Of a DNA stretch of 64,000 nucleotides, positions 37,762-48,445 are shown piece after piece. A program made the position numbers and the translations under genes. The notes below the pieces were generated by a model. The model was not told the DNA's origin. It did no database searches and saw only the letters and a list, made by a program, of their open reading frames with translations. The stretch spans positions 427,276 through 491,275 of the forward strand of contig NZ_RZMW01000041.1 in the NCBI RefSeq assembly GCF_003992625.1, written 5' to 3'. The DNA comes from Pelagibacterium lentulum (GTDB lineage Bacteria; Pseudomonadota; Alphaproteobacteria; Rhizobiales; Devosiaceae). Each line of letters starts with the position of its first letter. The first letter of the stretch is position 1.

Positions 37762-38061
37762 AAATGCCCCCGCGGCATCAACCTCCGTCCTGCTGGGCAA
37801 AACGATAGCTGACAAACTCACCTTTGGCGCCGTTCAGCGAAATTCCATGTGCAAAATTCATACACTCGCCTGGCCGAACGCCGTCCAGGTTCATATCTGC
37901 CACATTTATGCGCAGGCGCAAAGGGTTAGCGCGAATCAGGCTGTGAGTTTGCATGCGGAACAGCCCAAAAGCGCCCAGAGCACGGAGATCATTATCGGCG
38001 CGCGTGGTAATAACCGATAATAAACAATGGCTTACAGGTTATGGGTCAAAAGCGGGCAAGG
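37762..38061. other. 300-bp gap without a recognised element
   Basis: Upstream region of the cNMP-binding protein and downstream of the response regulator. Both genes run left. I see no convincing gene, terminator, repeat or operator. Short low-complexity AATAA stretches near 38010-38025 are all I noticed. Confidence 0.5.
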
Positions 38062-38745
38062 TTAGGGGATCAGGCGATAGCCGCCCTCCTCGGTGACCAG
38101 TAGCCGCGCATTTGAAGGATCGCGCTCTATCTTTTGCCGCAGGCGGTAAATGTGGGTTTCCAAGGTGTGCGTCGTTACCCGGTTATTGTAACCCCATACC
38201 TCAGCCAACAGAATGTCGCGGGATATCGTTTTCGACCCTTGGCGATACAGAAATTTCAGAATGGCCGTTTCCTTGTCGGTCAGACGAATTTTGCCACCGT
38301 CCCCGTTCTCCAGCGTCTTTGCGGAAGGCTGAAATGTGTAGGGTCCAATGGTGAAAACGACATCTTCGCTTTGATCGTGCTGGCGTAATGCGGCCCGCAG
38401 ACGGGCAAGTAGAACGGAAAAACGAAAAGGTTTTGTGACGTAATCGTTGGCACCGCTTTCCAGTCCGAGAATTTCATCGGCGTCACTGTCGTGACCGGTC
38501 AGCATGATAACCGGTGCCCGAAATCCATCGTTGCGCATGAGCTTCAGCGCCTCACGCCCGTCCATATCGGGCAGTCCGACGTCGAGTACCATGAGATCGA
38601 TATGCTCATTTTCTACCATCGCACGCGCCTTGGCAGCTGTGTCCGCGTGGGAAATTTCAAATTCCTTATAAGGGGTTAGCTGCTCAATCAGGGTTTGGCG
38701 CAGGTCGACATCATCGTCGATTATCGCGAGGCGGCGCTTGATCAT
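38062..38745 (-). CDS. cenR: OmpR-family response regulator, CenR-like
   Basis: 227 residues from ATG 38745 (GGAG 8 bp upstream). Receiver domain with acidic pair D10-D11, phospho-accepting D55 in V-L-D-V-G-L-P, T in M-L-T-G-H, and K in Y-V-T-K-P-F; then a winged-helix DNA-binding domain ending in T-H-I-Y-R-L-R-Q-K-I. No histidine kinase is adjacent. Overall sequence and position near leuS and parAB match Caulobacter CenR, an essential regulator of cell envelope genes. The family assignment is secure; the cenR name is inferred from synteny. Confidence 0.85.
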   Translation of the reverse strand: MIKRRLAIIDDDVDLRQTLIEQLTPYKEFEISHADTAAKARAMVENEHIDLMVLDVGLPDMDGREALKLMRNDGFRAPVIMLTGHDSDADEILGLESGANDYVTKPFRFSVLLARLRAALRQHDQSEDVVFTIGPYTFQPSAKTLENGDGGKIRLTDKETAILKFLYRQGSKTISRDILLAEVWGYNNRVTTHTLETHIYRLRQKIERDPSNARLLVTEEGGYRLIP

Positions 38746-38883
38746 GGGCAACTCCAGTAAAATTTGTGTGGATGGCCGTCCATTCTGGCAATCTAACGAC
38801 GGACATATGCCGTGCCAATCACAACGCTGTTATTCCAGTAATAATACGCCTGAAATGCTCAATTGGTTCAATCATGACGCCAA

Positions 38884-39558
38884 CTATCGGCTGCCAAACA
38901 GCGCAGAACCAACTCTTATATAGGTAGCACCCATCAAAATTGCAGTCTCGAAATCCGCGCTCATGCCCATTGAAAGCTGTTCAAGGCCAATATTGCGTGC
39001 CAATTGCGCCAATTGCGCGAAATAGGGACCAGCCGCCTCGTCAACCGGAGGAATGCACATAAGCCCTGCCACATTGAGGCCGTGCTCAGTCTGACAGCGG
39101 GACACAAATGCTGCGGTTTCAGAGGGAGAAATGCCGGCCTTCTGCTCTTCAAGCCCGATATTGACCTGAACAAAGCAGGGCAAATGGCGGCCCTGTCTAT
39201 CCATCTCCTTTTTTAGCGCGCCCGCGAGTTTGTCGCGGTCAAGCGAGTGTATCACATCGAAAAGCGCGACGGCTTCCTTTGCCTTATTGGTTTGCAAGGG
39301 CCCGATAAGATGAAGCACGATATCGGGGTACTGTGCCTTGAGACCAGGCCATTTGCCGATTGCTTCCTGAACGCGGTTTTCGCCGAAATGGCGTTGGCCT
39401 GCCTCAATGAGCGGCGCAATCGCCTGGACGTCGAAGGTCTTGGAAACGGCAATCAATTGCGCAGGTTGCGAGCCTTCAATTCGTGCAGAAGCACGCTCGA
39501 TACGGTCTGTTATGCTGGAAAGCCGCGTTAATGCGGCATCATGAGGGGCTTGGGCCAT
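38884..39558 (-). CDS. yggS: YggS/PLPBP family pyridoxal phosphate homeostasis protein
   Basis: 224 residues. Alanine-racemase-like barrel with PLP lysine in I-A-V-S-K-T (about 37-42), F-G-E-N-R-V-Q-E (about 58-65), H-L-I-G-P-L-Q-T-N-K (about 82-91) and S-M-G-M-S-x-D near 197. Members bind PLP and help balance vitamin B6 and amino-acid pools. Divergent from leuS across 90 bp. Confidence 0.94.
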   Translation of the reverse strand: MAQAPHDAALTRLSSITDRIERASARIEGSQPAQLIAVSKTFDVQAIAPLIEAGQRHFGENRVQEAIGKWPGLKAQYPDIVLHLIGPLQTNKAKEAVALFDVIHSLDRDKLAGALKKEMDRQGRHLPCFVQVNIGLEEQKAGISPSETAAFVSRCQTEHGLNVAGLMCIPPVDEAAGPYFAQLAQLARNIGLEQLSMGMSADFETAILMGATYIRVGSALFGSR

Positions 39559-39648
39559 TGCAATGGTTGACCTTACTGCGCTTTTCTGGTGAAGGTCCGC
39601 CTAGCTAAAATCTCTCAAAAACACAAGTCGAGGCCGGGCAAGACCGTC

Positions 39649-42282
39649 ATGGCAAACGCCACAGAACGCTTAAATGAGCGCTACAATCCGCGCGAACAAG
39701 AACCTTTCTGGCAGAGAATCTGGTCCGATCGCGGCACGTTTACAGTGACCGACCCCGATCCGAAGGATCCATACTATGTCCTTGAGATGTTCCCATATCC
39801 ATCCGGGCGCATCCATATGGGGCATGTGCGCAATTACACGATGGGCGATGTCGTGGCGCGTTATCAGCGCGCCATGGGCAAGACGGTGCTGCATCCAATG
39901 GGCTGGGACGCTTTCGGTATGCCAGCGGAAAATGCCGCGATGGCCAACAAGGTGCATCCGCGTGCCTGGACATACGAAAACATTGCCTCGATGCGCAAGC
40001 AGTTGCAATCGATGGGGTTTTCGCTCGATTGGAGCCGGGAGTTCGCTACCTGCGACGAGGATTATTATCATCGTCAGCAGGAATTGTTCATCGACTTTCT
40101 CGAGGCTGGCCTTGTTACCCGCAAGACCTCCAAGGTCAACTGGGATCCTGTCGATCAAACGGTTCTGGCCAATGAGCAGGTGATTGACGGGCGCGGCTGG
40201 CGATCGGGCGCTCTGGTCGAGCAGCGCGAATTGACTCAGTGGTTCTTCAAAATTTCCGATTTTGCCGAGGAATTGCTCACTGCAATTGATGGGCTGGACA
40301 ACTGGCCTGAAAAGGTGCGCCTGATGCAGCGCAACTGGATCGGCCGGTCCGAAGGGCTCAAAATTCTGTTCGAGATCGCCGAACGCAAAACTGGCGCCAA
40401 GACCGTAGAAGTATTTACTACAAGGCCCGACACCTTGTTTGGCGCGTCCTTTATCGCGCTTTCACCCGATCATCCGCTGGCTGGTGAACTGGCAAAATCC
40501 GATGAAGCCCTGGCAGGGTTTATCGCGGATTGCCGTCGCATGGGAACCTCGGCAGAAGTAATTGAAAAAGCGGAGAAAAAAGGATTCGCAACCGGATTGC
40601 AGGTCAACCACCCGGTGATCGATGGAGCGCGTCTTCCTGTCTATGTCGCCAATTTTGTCCTGATGGACTATGGCACCGGTGCCATTTTCGGCTGTCCGGC
40701 GCATGACCAACGCGATCTCGAGTTTGCCAATGCCTATGGCCTGCCGGTCCTGCCGGTGGTGTTGCCGCCTGATGCCGATGCGGAAAGTTTTGTGATCGAC
40801 AAGGAGGCTTATACCGGGCCGGGAACTGCGTTCAACTCCGGATTTCTTGATGGGCTTGAGGTTGAAGCGGCGAAGGACGCGATTGCGGCACGGCTCGAGG
40901 CACGCACGATCGATGGCAAGCCACAAGCGGTTCGTCAGATCAATTACCGCTTGCGGGACTGGGGTGTTTCACGCCAACGGTACTGGGGCTGTCCGATCCC
41001 GGTCATCCATTGCGATACCTGCGGTGTGGTTCCGGTGCCGAAGGCCGATCTGCCCGTACGTCTGCCCGAAGATGTGGAATTTGATACGCCTGGCAATCCC
41101 CTGGACCGGCATGCCTTGTTCCGCGATGTGGAATGTCCCGAGTGTGGCGCCAAGGCGCGCCGGGAAACCGATACGATGGACACATTTGTCGATTCGTCCT
41201 GGTATTTTGCGCGCTTTACGGCGCCAAAGGCCGATACGCCGGTTATTCCCGAAGTTGCGAACAAATGGCTGCCGGTCGATCAGTATATCGGTGGGATCGA
41301 GCACGCGATTTTGCATCTGCTCTATTCGCGGTTTTTCACCCGTGCGATGAAGCAATGCGGGCATCTCGATGTTGCCGAGCCGTTCAAGGGCCTGTTTACC
41401 CAAGGCATGGTCACCCATGAAACCTATAAGGACGCCAATGGCGCTTGGGTCGCACCGGCCGACGTTGTGATTTCGGCTGAGGGCGGCGATCGCACGGCAA
41501 AACACGCCACAACCGGCGAGGTGATTTCGATCGGGTCGATCGAGAAGATGTCGAAATCGAAAAAGAATGTGGTCGATCCTGACGAAATGATCGAAACCTA
41601 CGGTGCCGATACCGCGCGCTGGTTTGTTCTCTCCGATTCACCGCCCGAGCGCGACGTGCAATGGACCGAGGCTGGTATTGAGGGCGCATGGCGTTTCGTT
41701 CAGCGTGTCTGGAAACTTGTGTCCGACGCGGTTTTTGTGCTCGAAACGCCAAATGATGTCCTTGTTGCCGACGATGCCGCTTCCCAGGAAATGCTTAAAG
41801 CATCGCATCGGGCTGTCGCCCAGATCGGTGCCGATTTTGCAGCTTTGCGTTTCAACCGCTCGGTCGCGCAGGTTTACGAACTGACCAACGCAATCTCCAG
41901 GTTTTTGCCTCAGGTTGCGCAAGAGCCGAGCCTGACCCGGCTCAAGGCTCTGCGTGTTTCGGTCGAGCATCTGGTGCAGATGATTGCGCCGATGATGCCG
42001 CATCTGGCCGAAAGCTGCTGGGCGGCATTGGGACACAAGACGCTCGTTTGCGATACACCATGGCCAAAAGTCGATCAGAGCTACCTGGTCGACGATGTGG
42101 TCGTTCTGGCAGTGCAGGTAAATGGCAAGCGTCGTGGAGAAATTTCCGTGCCGGCGGATGCCTCTAACGGTCAAATCGAAAATGCAGCCTTGTCACTGGA
42201 TGCCGTTGTGCGCATTCTTGAGGGCCAGGCACCCAAAAAGGTGATTGTCGTGCCCAAAAGGATCGTCAATGTCGTTGCCTAG
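39649..42282 (+). CDS. leuS: Leucyl-tRNA synthetase
   Basis: Class I aminoacyl-tRNA synthetase. 877 residues from ATG 39649 (M-A-N-A-T-E-R-L-N); upstream in-frame sequence shows no support. HIGH-type motif [10 protein letters not shown] (about 44-53), CP1 editing domain about 230-430 with the T-R-P-D-T-L-F-G-A threonine-rich segment, and K-M-S-K-S (about 640). Overlaps lptE by 14 bp. Confidence 0.97.
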   Translation: MANATERLNERYNPREQEPFWQRIWSDRGTFTVTDPDPKDPYYVLEMFPYPSGRIHMGHVRNYTMGDVVARYQRAMGKTVLHPMGWDAFGMPAENAAMANKVHPRAWTYENIASMRKQLQSMGFSLDWSREFATCDEDYYHRQQELFIDFLEAGLVTRKTSKVNWDPVDQTVLANEQVIDGRGWRSGALVEQRELTQWFFKISDFAEELLTAIDGLDNWPEKVRLMQRNWIGRSEGLKILFEIAERKTGAKTVEVFTTRPDTLFGASFIALSPDHPLAGELAKSDEALAGFIADCRRMGTSAEVIEKAEKKGFATGLQVNHPVIDGARLPVYVANFVLMDYGTGAIFGCPAHDQRDLEFANAYGLPVLPVVLPPDADAESFVIDKEAYTGPGTAFNSGFLDGLEVEAAKDAIAARLEARTIDGKPQAVRQINYRLRDWGVSRQRYWGCPIPVIHCDTCGVVPVPKADLPVRLPEDVEFDTPGNPLDRHALFRDVECPECGAKARRETDTMDTFVDSSWYFARFTAPKADTPVIPEVANKWLPVDQYIGGIEHAILHLLYSRFFTRAMKQCGHLDVAEPFKGLFTQGMVTHETYKDANGAWVAPADVVISAEGGDRTAKHATTGEVISIGSIEKMSKSKKNVVDPDEMIETYGADTARWFVLSDSPPERDVQWTEAGIEGAWRFVQRVWKLVSDAVFVLETPNDVLVADDAASQEMLKASHRAVAQIGADFAALRFNRSVAQVYELTNAISRFLPQVAQEPSLTRLKALRVSVEHLVQMIAPMMPHLAESCWAALGHKTLVCDTPWPKVDQSYLVDDVVVLAVQVNGKRRGEISVPADASNGQIENAALSLDAVVRILEGQAPKKVIVVPKRIVNVVA

Positions 42283-42772
42283 CCTCAACCGCCGTCACGT
42301 TCTGTTCGGGCTCGGTGCGGCTTTAGGGACTTTTGCATTGCCGGGGTGCACACTCACCCCCGTCTATTCAGATCGGGGTGCGGCCGCGCAACGCCTCAAT
42401 CTGCGCTATGCGGCGCCCAATTCGCGGCTCGAGCAGGTATTTTACCAAACGCTTTCCGCACGGGCGGGCGCGACGCGCAACCATGATGCGCCGGAGCTTT
42501 CCGTTTCGATTGCGATTTCCGAATCACGGATCGGGCTCACGACCGTTTCGACGCCCTTGACGGAATATCAGATCGTTGCTGCTGCCAATTATCAGGTGAG
42601 GCGGGGCGATGAAGTTCTGGTTTCGGGGCGGCGAACAGCAACAGGTGGTTATCAACGTTCCGGCCAGCTCGTTGCCAATGACGCGGCAAAAAGCGATGCG
42701 GAAGAGCGCGTGGTGCGTGCGTTGGCTGAAACGGTGCGGCTGGCGCTTGTGGCCGAACTTTCTGCCCCATGA
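42269..42772 (+). CDS. lptE: LPS-assembly lipoprotein LptE
   Basis: Outer-membrane lipoprotein partner of LptD. 167 residues from ATG 42269. Twin-arginine-like R-R-H-V start, hydrophobic stretch and lipobox L-P-G-C at about residue 26-29. The C-terminal T-G-G-Y-Q and [10 protein letters not shown] segments match alphaproteobacterial LptE. Between leuS and holA, overlapping both; this triplet is conserved. Confidence 0.9.
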   Translation: MSLPSLNRRHVLFGLGAALGTFALPGCTLTPVYSDRGAAAQRLNLRYAAPNSRLEQVFYQTLSARAGATRNHDAPELSVSIAISESRIGLTTVSTPLTEYQIVAAANYQVRRGDEVLVSGRRTATGGYQRSGQLVANDAAKSDAEERVVRALAETVRLALVAELSAP

Positions 42773-43794
42773 CCGCGCTCAAGGGGCGGCAAATCGATGC
42801 CTTCCTGACAAAGCCGGATCTCAGTGCCGGTCTTGTGCTCGTTTATGGCCCCGATGGCGGTCTGGTCAGTGAGAATGCAGCACTGGTCTGTCGGCAATTG
42901 GCCGAGGCGATGGGGGGCGATCGGGACGCGGTGATCAGTCTGCATATGAGCGAAGTCGAAGCCGATCCGCAAAGGCTGGGCATTGAGGCACGTACACCAT
43001 CTCTGTTTGGTGGCGGTCGCGTGATCCGGATAAGGGGCGCCAGCAACAAGCTCTCGGCAACGCTTGAGGAACTGCTGTCCGAGGGCGCTGACGTCGGCTT
43101 TGTCGTTGAAGCTGGCGATCTCAAGCCTGCCGATTCCCTGCGCAAACTTGCCGAAAAGCGCGCAGACAGCCGCGCCTTGCCCTGCTATGCCGACAACGAT
43201 CAGGCAATTGATGCGCTGATCCGAAAAAGTTTTGCCGAAGCCAATATTCAGACAGAGCCCGATCTTGTGCCCATGCTGCGCGATATGTTGGGCAATGATC
43301 GTCAGGTGACCCGGCGCGAAATAGAAAAACTTGTGCTTTTCGCCGGTGAAGGGGGCACATTGAATCGGGACGATGTTGTTGCGCTTTGTGGTGACAATGC
43401 CGCGCTGGCGATTGACGCCGTGGTTGATGCCATTGGCACCGGCCATGCCAAAAAATTTGACGATGCCCTTACCCGTGCGATGGCGGCGGGAACCGACGCA
43501 CAGCGCCTGCTGATCGTTTCACTGGGCCATTTTTCACGGCTCAGGGCTATGCGGGCCGAGCGCGATATGGGGGCCTCGAGCGATCAGATCATCGCCAAGG
43601 CCATTCCGCGCATTCATTTTTCGCGGAAATCGGTATTTGAGCAGCAATTGCGGGTCTGGAGCGATGAATCGCTAGCCAGCGCCTGCGCCCGGCTGGCTCT
43701 GGCGGTCGGAGAGGTCCGGAAAAATCCGGCCCTTGCAAATGCAGCGGCGCGCCAGGCAATGCTTGCGGTTTGCCTGGCGGCCGCGCGGCGATAA
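42769..43794 (+). CDS. holA: DNA polymerase III delta subunit
   Basis: Clamp-loader subunit that opens the beta ring. 341 residues. L-V-L-V-Y-G-P-D-G-G-L-V near 22-33 begins the degenerate AAA+ domain, and the helical C-terminal domain follows. Its ATG overlaps the lptE stop (ATGA). Convergent with xth. Confidence 0.93.
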   Translation: MTALKGRQIDAFLTKPDLSAGLVLVYGPDGGLVSENAALVCRQLAEAMGGDRDAVISLHMSEVEADPQRLGIEARTPSLFGGGRVIRIRGASNKLSATLEELLSEGADVGFVVEAGDLKPADSLRKLAEKRADSRALPCYADNDQAIDALIRKSFAEANIQTEPDLVPMLRDMLGNDRQVTRREIEKLVLFAGEGGTLNRDDVVALCGDNAALAIDAVVDAIGTGHAKKFDDALTRAMAAGTDAQRLLIVSLGHFSRLRAMRAERDMGASSDQIIAKAIPRIHFSRKSVFEQQLRVWSDESLASACARLALAVGEVRKNPALANAAARQAMLAVCLAAARR

Positions 43795-43814
43795 ATTGCG
43801 CGCGTGAAAAGCGA

Positions 43815-44618
43815 TCAGGAGCCGAAGCCGACAATTACCGGAACGTGATCTGATGGCTTGTCCGACCAGCCCCGTGCCGGGCGAACCACCTGCGCATTGG
43901 TTGCTTTGGCGGCAACATCGCGCGTTGCCCAGATATGGTCGAGACGGCGCCCCTTGTCGGCTGCGTCCCAATCCTTGGCGCGGTAACTCCACCAGCTATA
44001 TAGCTTTTCTTCAATGGGAATGTGCTGGCGCACGAGGTCAACCCAGTTGCGCCGCGCCAGAAGCCCATTGAGCGCATCGGTTTCGACAGGCGTGTGCGAC
44101 ACAACCTTCAAGAGCTGCTTGTGACTCCAGACATCGTTCTCGTGCGGGGCAATGTTGAAATCGCCGCAAATGATCTGGCGCGCATCGAAAACCAGGTCGT
44201 CGAACCATTCGCTCATTTCGGCTAGAAAATCGAGCTTATGGCGGAATTTGGGATTGGTTTCGGGGTCAGGCTCATCGCCACCCGCAGGAATATAGAAGTT
44301 GTGCACCGTTACCGGGCCATGGCCGAAATCGGTCATCGCCGAGATGTGCCGGCTTTCGGGAATGTCGCAAAAGCCGCGGCTTGAAATCTCCGTCAGTGGC
44401 GTTTTGGAGAGAATGGCGACCCCGTGATAGCCTTTCTGTCCATGCACGGCCTGGTGGATATAACCTTTTTCCTCCAGCGCCTTTCTGGGAAACTGGTCAT
44501 TCTGACACTTGATTTCCTGCAGACATAAAATGTCGGGCTGAAACTGGTCGAGAAAATCGATGACAATGGGCAGGCGCAGTCGCACCGAGTTGATGTTCCA
44601 GGTCGCAAGCGTGGGCAT
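43815..44618 (-). CDS. xthA: Exodeoxyribonuclease III
   Basis: AP endonuclease and 3'-5' exonuclease. 267 residues. Motifs W-N-I-N-S-V-R (about 7-13), L-C-L-Q-E-I-K-C (catalytic glutamate, about 34), G-D-F-N-I-A-P (about 150) and S-D-H-V-P-V (near 258) form the complete active site. Confidence 0.95.
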   Translation of the reverse strand: MPTLATWNINSVRLRLPIVIDFLDQFQPDILCLQEIKCQNDQFPRKALEEKGYIHQAVHGQKGYHGVAILSKTPLTEISSRGFCDIPESRHISAMTDFGHGPVTVHNFYIPAGGDEPDPETNPKFRHKLDFLAEMSEWFDDLVFDARQIICGDFNIAPHENDVWSHKQLLKVVSHTPVETDALNGLLARRNWVDLVRQHIPIEEKLYSWWSYRAKDWDAADKGRRLDHIWATRDVAAKATNAQVVRPARGWSDKPSDHVPVIVGFGS

Positions 44619-44766
44619 TTAGAGATCGATTCCTGTGGTTTTTTGGCAAGGCCCATCTTTATCCCTGAGTGGGAGCGCGCCGTAAACCCCGGATAGAATG
44701 TCAAACCGATCCTCTGGCCTGGAGCTGGGTACCGGCATCAGGAACTGGTCCGGTACGCGCAAGCTG

Positions 44767-45393
44767 TTAGTCGGAAATGGTCCGGTAGGTGGGGTCGATA
44801 TGATAGTAGTGGTTTGGAATATCGATATTTTTTTCCGTGTCGTAGATCGAGAATGTTGTTTCGACACCCGATGGCTCGATCAGGCTCCATTGCACGAGGT
44901 CCAATGTCTCACGGTCAAAAATCAGTGACACCTCCACGGTACCGATCGGGGTGTCGTCCACAAGCACGGCTGCCGCGTGGGTTTCCGAAACCACCACATC
45001 GGTAAGGTTGGAATTGATCAGGTTTACCCGATCGCCAAGAAACTGGCGCAAAGGCACATGGTCTTGCGCGTAAGCGTATTGGGTGCGGTCCTGCCGATTG
45101 ATGACGTAAAAGCCACGGCCTTGGGAGATAATCTCTTCGCGCGAGGGTGGACCATAGCGGAACCGGACGTAATTGGGGCGCGTGATGTAGAATGTGCCTT
45201 CGATCTGTCCACCCTGGCTGTCAATCTGCATGAACCGGCCGGCCATCGAGCGAATGGCGGTATTGTGATCGGAAATTTCCTGCAAAAGAAATTCCTCGTC
45301 AGGGGTCAGCGTGCGATTCTGCGCGTTGGCTGGCAGGGCCGATGCCAAAACGGTAAAGAGCAGGGTTGCCGCGATAGCAAAATTGCGAATCAT
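44767..45393 (-). CDS. lolA: Outer-membrane lipoprotein carrier LolA
   Basis: Periplasmic carrier of lipoproteins to the outer membrane. 208 residues from ATG 45393; the frame is open upstream but only this start gives a clean signal peptide (about 1-26, cleavage after A-N-A). The mature protein has the LolA half-barrel pattern: Q-G-G-Q-I-E-G-T-F-Y-I-T-R-P-N-Y-V-R-F near 60-78 and Y-Y-H-I-D-P near the end. 125 bp after ftsK, usual order in the group. The 148 bp to xth hold nothing clear. Confidence 0.92.
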   Translation of the reverse strand: MIRNFAIAATLLFTVLASALPANAQNRTLTPDEEFLLQEISDHNTAIRSMAGRFMQIDSQGGQIEGTFYITRPNYVRFRYGPPSREEIISQGRGFYVINRQDRTQYAYAQDHVPLRQFLGDRVNLINSNLTDVVVSETHAAAVLVDDTPIGTVEVSLIFDRETLDLVQWSLIEPSGVETTFSIYDTEKNIDIPNHYYHIDPTYRTISD

Positions 45394-45518
45394 TTTTCTC
45401 AGAACTCTCGTTGGTCTGCCAGGCCCCTTAACAAGGCTCGTAAAAATCAAATGCGGCAACAGGATGGATGCCCGTACACAGCCCTGTCACGAAATGGCGA
45501 GCGTGTCCGCGGTCCGGT

Positions 45519-48140
45519 TCAATAGCCGTCGGCGTTGTCCCCTATCAGCACTTCACGCTTACCTGCATGGTTGGCGGGCGAAATGATGCCTTCTTGTTCC
45601 ATGCGCTCGATAAGGGTTGCCGCCTTATTATATCCAACCGAAAGGCGGCGTTGAATATAGCTTGTCGAGGCCTTTTTGTCGTTGAGGACGATGTTGACGG
45701 CCTTGTCGTAAAGCTCGTCACCCGAGCCGCCAAACTCGCCGTCGTCCGACAGCCCACCAACTTCCTCGTCATCGGCCGTAATCGTGTCGAGATATTCTGG
45801 CGTGCCCTGACTTTTCAGATGGCTGACGATGTCTTCCACTTCACCATCGGCGACAAAGGCGCCATGCAGGCGCTTGATGCGTCCGCCACCGGCCATATAG
45901 AGCATGTCGCCATTGCCAAGCAGCTGTTCGGCGCCCTGTTCGCCAAGAATGGTACGGCTGTCGATCTTGGAGGTCACCTGGAAGGAAACACGGGTGGGGA
46001 AATTCGCCTTTACCGTGCCTGTGATCACATCGACCGATGGACGCTGAGTGGCCATGATCAAATGGATGCCGGCGGCGCGCGCCATTTGGGCCAGCCGCTG
46101 GATCGCGCCTTCGATATCCTTGCCTGCAACCATCATCAGGTCGGCCATTTCGTCAACGATCACAACGATATAGGGCAAGGGCTCAAGATTGAACTCTTCT
46201 GATTCGAAGATGGCTTCGCCGGTTTCCCGATCAAATCCGGTCTGGACGGTACGGGTGATGACTTCACCCTTTTTCGCCGCTTCGGAAACCCGCTGGTTGA
46301 ACCCATCGATATTGCGAACCCCGATCTTGCTCATTTTCTTGTAGCGGTCTTCCATCTCGCGGACCGCCCATTTGAGCGCAACGACAGCCTTGGACGGGTC
46401 GGTCACAACGGGGGTCAACAGATGGGGAATGCCGTCATAAACCGACAGTTCGAGCATTTTGGGGTCAATCATGATCAACCGGCACTGCTCGGGCGGCATC
46501 TTGTAGAGCAGCGACAGGATCATGGTGTTGATGCCAACGGACTTGCCCGAACCGGTGGTGCCGGCAATCAGCAGATGCGGCATGCGGGCGAGATCGACGA
46601 TGATCGGTTCGCCGCCGATGGTTTTGCCCAGACAGATAGGCAGTTTGGCTTTGGCCTTGTCATAGTCCGATGAGGCCAGAAGTTCTCGCAGAAATACTGT
46701 TTCGCGGGTCTTGTTTGGAAGCTCGATGCCGATCGCGTTGCGGCCGGGCACCACGGCGACGCGGGCCGCAATTGCGCTCATCGAGCGCGCGATGTCGTCG
46801 GCCAGCGAAATCACCCGGCTCGATTTGATGCCCGGAGCCGGTTCAAGTTCGTAAAGGGTCACAACCGGGCCTGGGCGCACATTGATAATGTCGCCTTTGA
46901 CACCGAAATCTTCCAGAACCCCTTCGAGACGCTTTGCATTGGCCTCAAGTTCATGGGGCTGATGTTCGGGCAGGAGCTGATTGGCTCCGGGCATGGCCAG
47001 AAGATCGAGCGGTGGCAGTTCAAATCCGTCCGAAGGCAACAGCGAAGCCTGGGCTTCGCGCATGGGGCGACGTGACGGCGCAGGCCTTGGTGCGGGGGCC
47101 GTTACCCGCGTACGCGCCGCATGGGAGGGATTGGCGGTCTGGGACTCTGCTTCTGATCGATAGGCAGGGGGTGTGTCATAGTCCGGCTCGGACTCAGCTT
47201 CGTAGTCGTCATAGTCGGCATAATCGTCGTAGCCGTGCGCCTGATGGTTTGACGCTCCGTGATGCCACTCGGGGTTGTAGCCATCCAAAGACGGCTCGAG
47301 GCGCTCCTGGGATGGAGGCGCAATGCTGCGATCGAGTTGCGGCTCGAAATCACCCTGTTGGAATCGAGCGGGCGCAACCGGTTCGGACTTATGGCGCGTG
47401 AAAATGCGGCGGATAGCCGAAGTGACGGTATAAAAACTGTGTGCTGCAAAGCCAAGACCGATGTCAAAGATCGAATCCCGGTCTTCGGCGTCATTTTGCT
47501 CAGGTTCTTGCGAAACTTTGCGTTTGGTCGCCTGGTTGCGGTTGGGTTTGGTGGAGCGCTCGTTGGCGATGGCGCCGGTCCTGTTGCGCATCGTCAACCA
47601 CAAAAGCCCAAGCGCTGGGCCTGCCAGAAGTGCTGCGTAGAGAAACGAGCCCCACCCTTGTGGCGTCGCGCCGGCGACAAGGGTGAAGAGCGTTGTAAAT
47701 CCGGTACCGACGAAGCCACCCAGCCCCAGGGGCAGCGGCCAGCTTTCGGGGGCGGGGAAGCACGAAAACAGACCGGCGAACAAGCCGGTGGCCAACAGCC
47801 ATCCGAAAAAGCGGAAGCCGAAGAAATTCGGGGCCACGCGCAGCACCATGCCATAGGCCCAAGCAAGGGGCGGCAGCAAAAACACAAAGGCAGCAAGCCC
47901 AAAGACTTGAAAAGCAATATCTGCAATGACCGCACCGGGAAAGCCGAGCCAGTTCTCAGCCGGTTTGTCGGTGGCATAGGAAAAGCTCGGGTCATCGACC
48001 GACCACGAGGCGAGCGAAGCCAAAGCGATAGCGCATAGGGTCAGGACAACCAGTCCGATCGTACGCAATGGAATGGAAATCGAGATCACCGGCGCGGTGC
48101 CTCGGGTTTCGTCCAGATGCGGGGATGGATGCAAGCTCAT
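45519..48140 (-). CDS. ftsK: DNA translocase FtsK
   Basis: Septal translocase coordinating chromosome segregation with division. 873 residues. Four N-terminal transmembrane helices (about 25-190), a proline/acidic linker (about 200-375), and the motor with Walker [12 protein letters not shown] (about 530), Walker [10 protein letters not shown] (about 660), ending in the gamma winged helix (about 800-865) that reads KOPS. An exact CtrA-type motif lies 69 bp upstream. Confidence 0.97.
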   Translation of the reverse strand: MSLHPSPHLDETRGTAPVISISIPLRTIGLVVLTLCAIALASLASWSVDDPSFSYATDKPAENWLGFPGAVIADIAFQVFGLAAFVFLLPPLAWAYGMVLRVAPNFFGFRFFGWLLATGLFAGLFSCFPAPESWPLPLGLGGFVGTGFTTLFTLVAGATPQGWGSFLYAALLAGPALGLLWLTMRNRTGAIANERSTKPNRNQATKRKVSQEPEQNDAEDRDSIFDIGLGFAAHSFYTVTSAIRRIFTRHKSEPVAPARFQQGDFEPQLDRSIAPPSQERLEPSLDGYNPEWHHGASNHQAHGYDDYADYDDYEAESEPDYDTPPAYRSEAESQTANPSHAARTRVTAPAPRPAPSRRPMREAQASLLPSDGFELPPLDLLAMPGANQLLPEHQPHELEANAKRLEGVLEDFGVKGDIINVRPGPVVTLYELEPAPGIKSSRVISLADDIARSMSAIAARVAVVPGRNAIGIELPNKTRETVFLRELLASSDYDKAKAKLPICLGKTIGGEPIIVDLARMPHLLIAGTTGSGKSVGINTMILSLLYKMPPEQCRLIMIDPKMLELSVYDGIPHLLTPVVTDPSKAVVALKWAVREMEDRYKKMSKIGVRNIDGFNQRVSEAAKKGEVITRTVQTGFDRETGEAIFESEEFNLEPLPYIVVIVDEMADLMMVAGKDIEGAIQRLAQMARAAGIHLIMATQRPSVDVITGTVKANFPTRVSFQVTSKIDSRTILGEQGAEQLLGNGDMLYMAGGGRIKRLHGAFVADGEVEDIVSHLKSQGTPEYLDTITADDEEVGGLSDDGEFGGSGDELYDKAVNIVLNDKKASTSYIQRRLSVGYNKAATLIERMEQEGIISPANHAGKREVLIGDNADGY

Positions 48141-48208
48141 GAGCGGACGATGGCCTTACAATTACGCAAAACAATATAAGAACGAGCCGTGAGCCTAGCG
48201 GCTCATGG

Positions 48209-48223
48209 TTAACTCCGCTTTAA
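48209..48223. promoter_or_regulatory. CtrA-type box upstream of ftsK (exact TTAA-N7-TTAA)
   Basis: TTAACTCCGCTTTAA, exact match to the CtrA consensus, 69 bp before the ftsK start. The remainder of the 48141-48445 gap contains the hairpin after amt and no gene. Confidence 0.62.
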
Positions 48224-48399
48224 GAGACGGCTGTTGATCTTGCGAAAAAGGAAAAGCCCTCGGTCTGCTGGACAGCGCGGGGCTTGGAGAGGCTGGCAGA
48301 GGTGTGCAGTCCATACCGGTTTGCGAGTGGGAAGGCCTCTTAATGTGGGGTCAAGAGGGGTATGAACTGCACGCCGCTGACAGTCTTGCCAGACAGGTC

Positions 48400-48427
48400 G
48401 AACAGCCCGGCTGGTGCCGGGCTGTTC
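48400..48427 (-). terminator. Strong hairpin after amt
   Basis: A perfect 12-bp stem GAACAGCCCGGC (48400-48411) / GCCGGGCTGTTC (48416-48427) with a 4-nt loop, 19 bp beyond the amt stop. No T run follows in the amt direction, so termination may be inefficient or the hairpin may protect the 3' end. Confidence 0.6.
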
Positions 48428-48445
48428 TGGAGTGAGCAGAGATGC

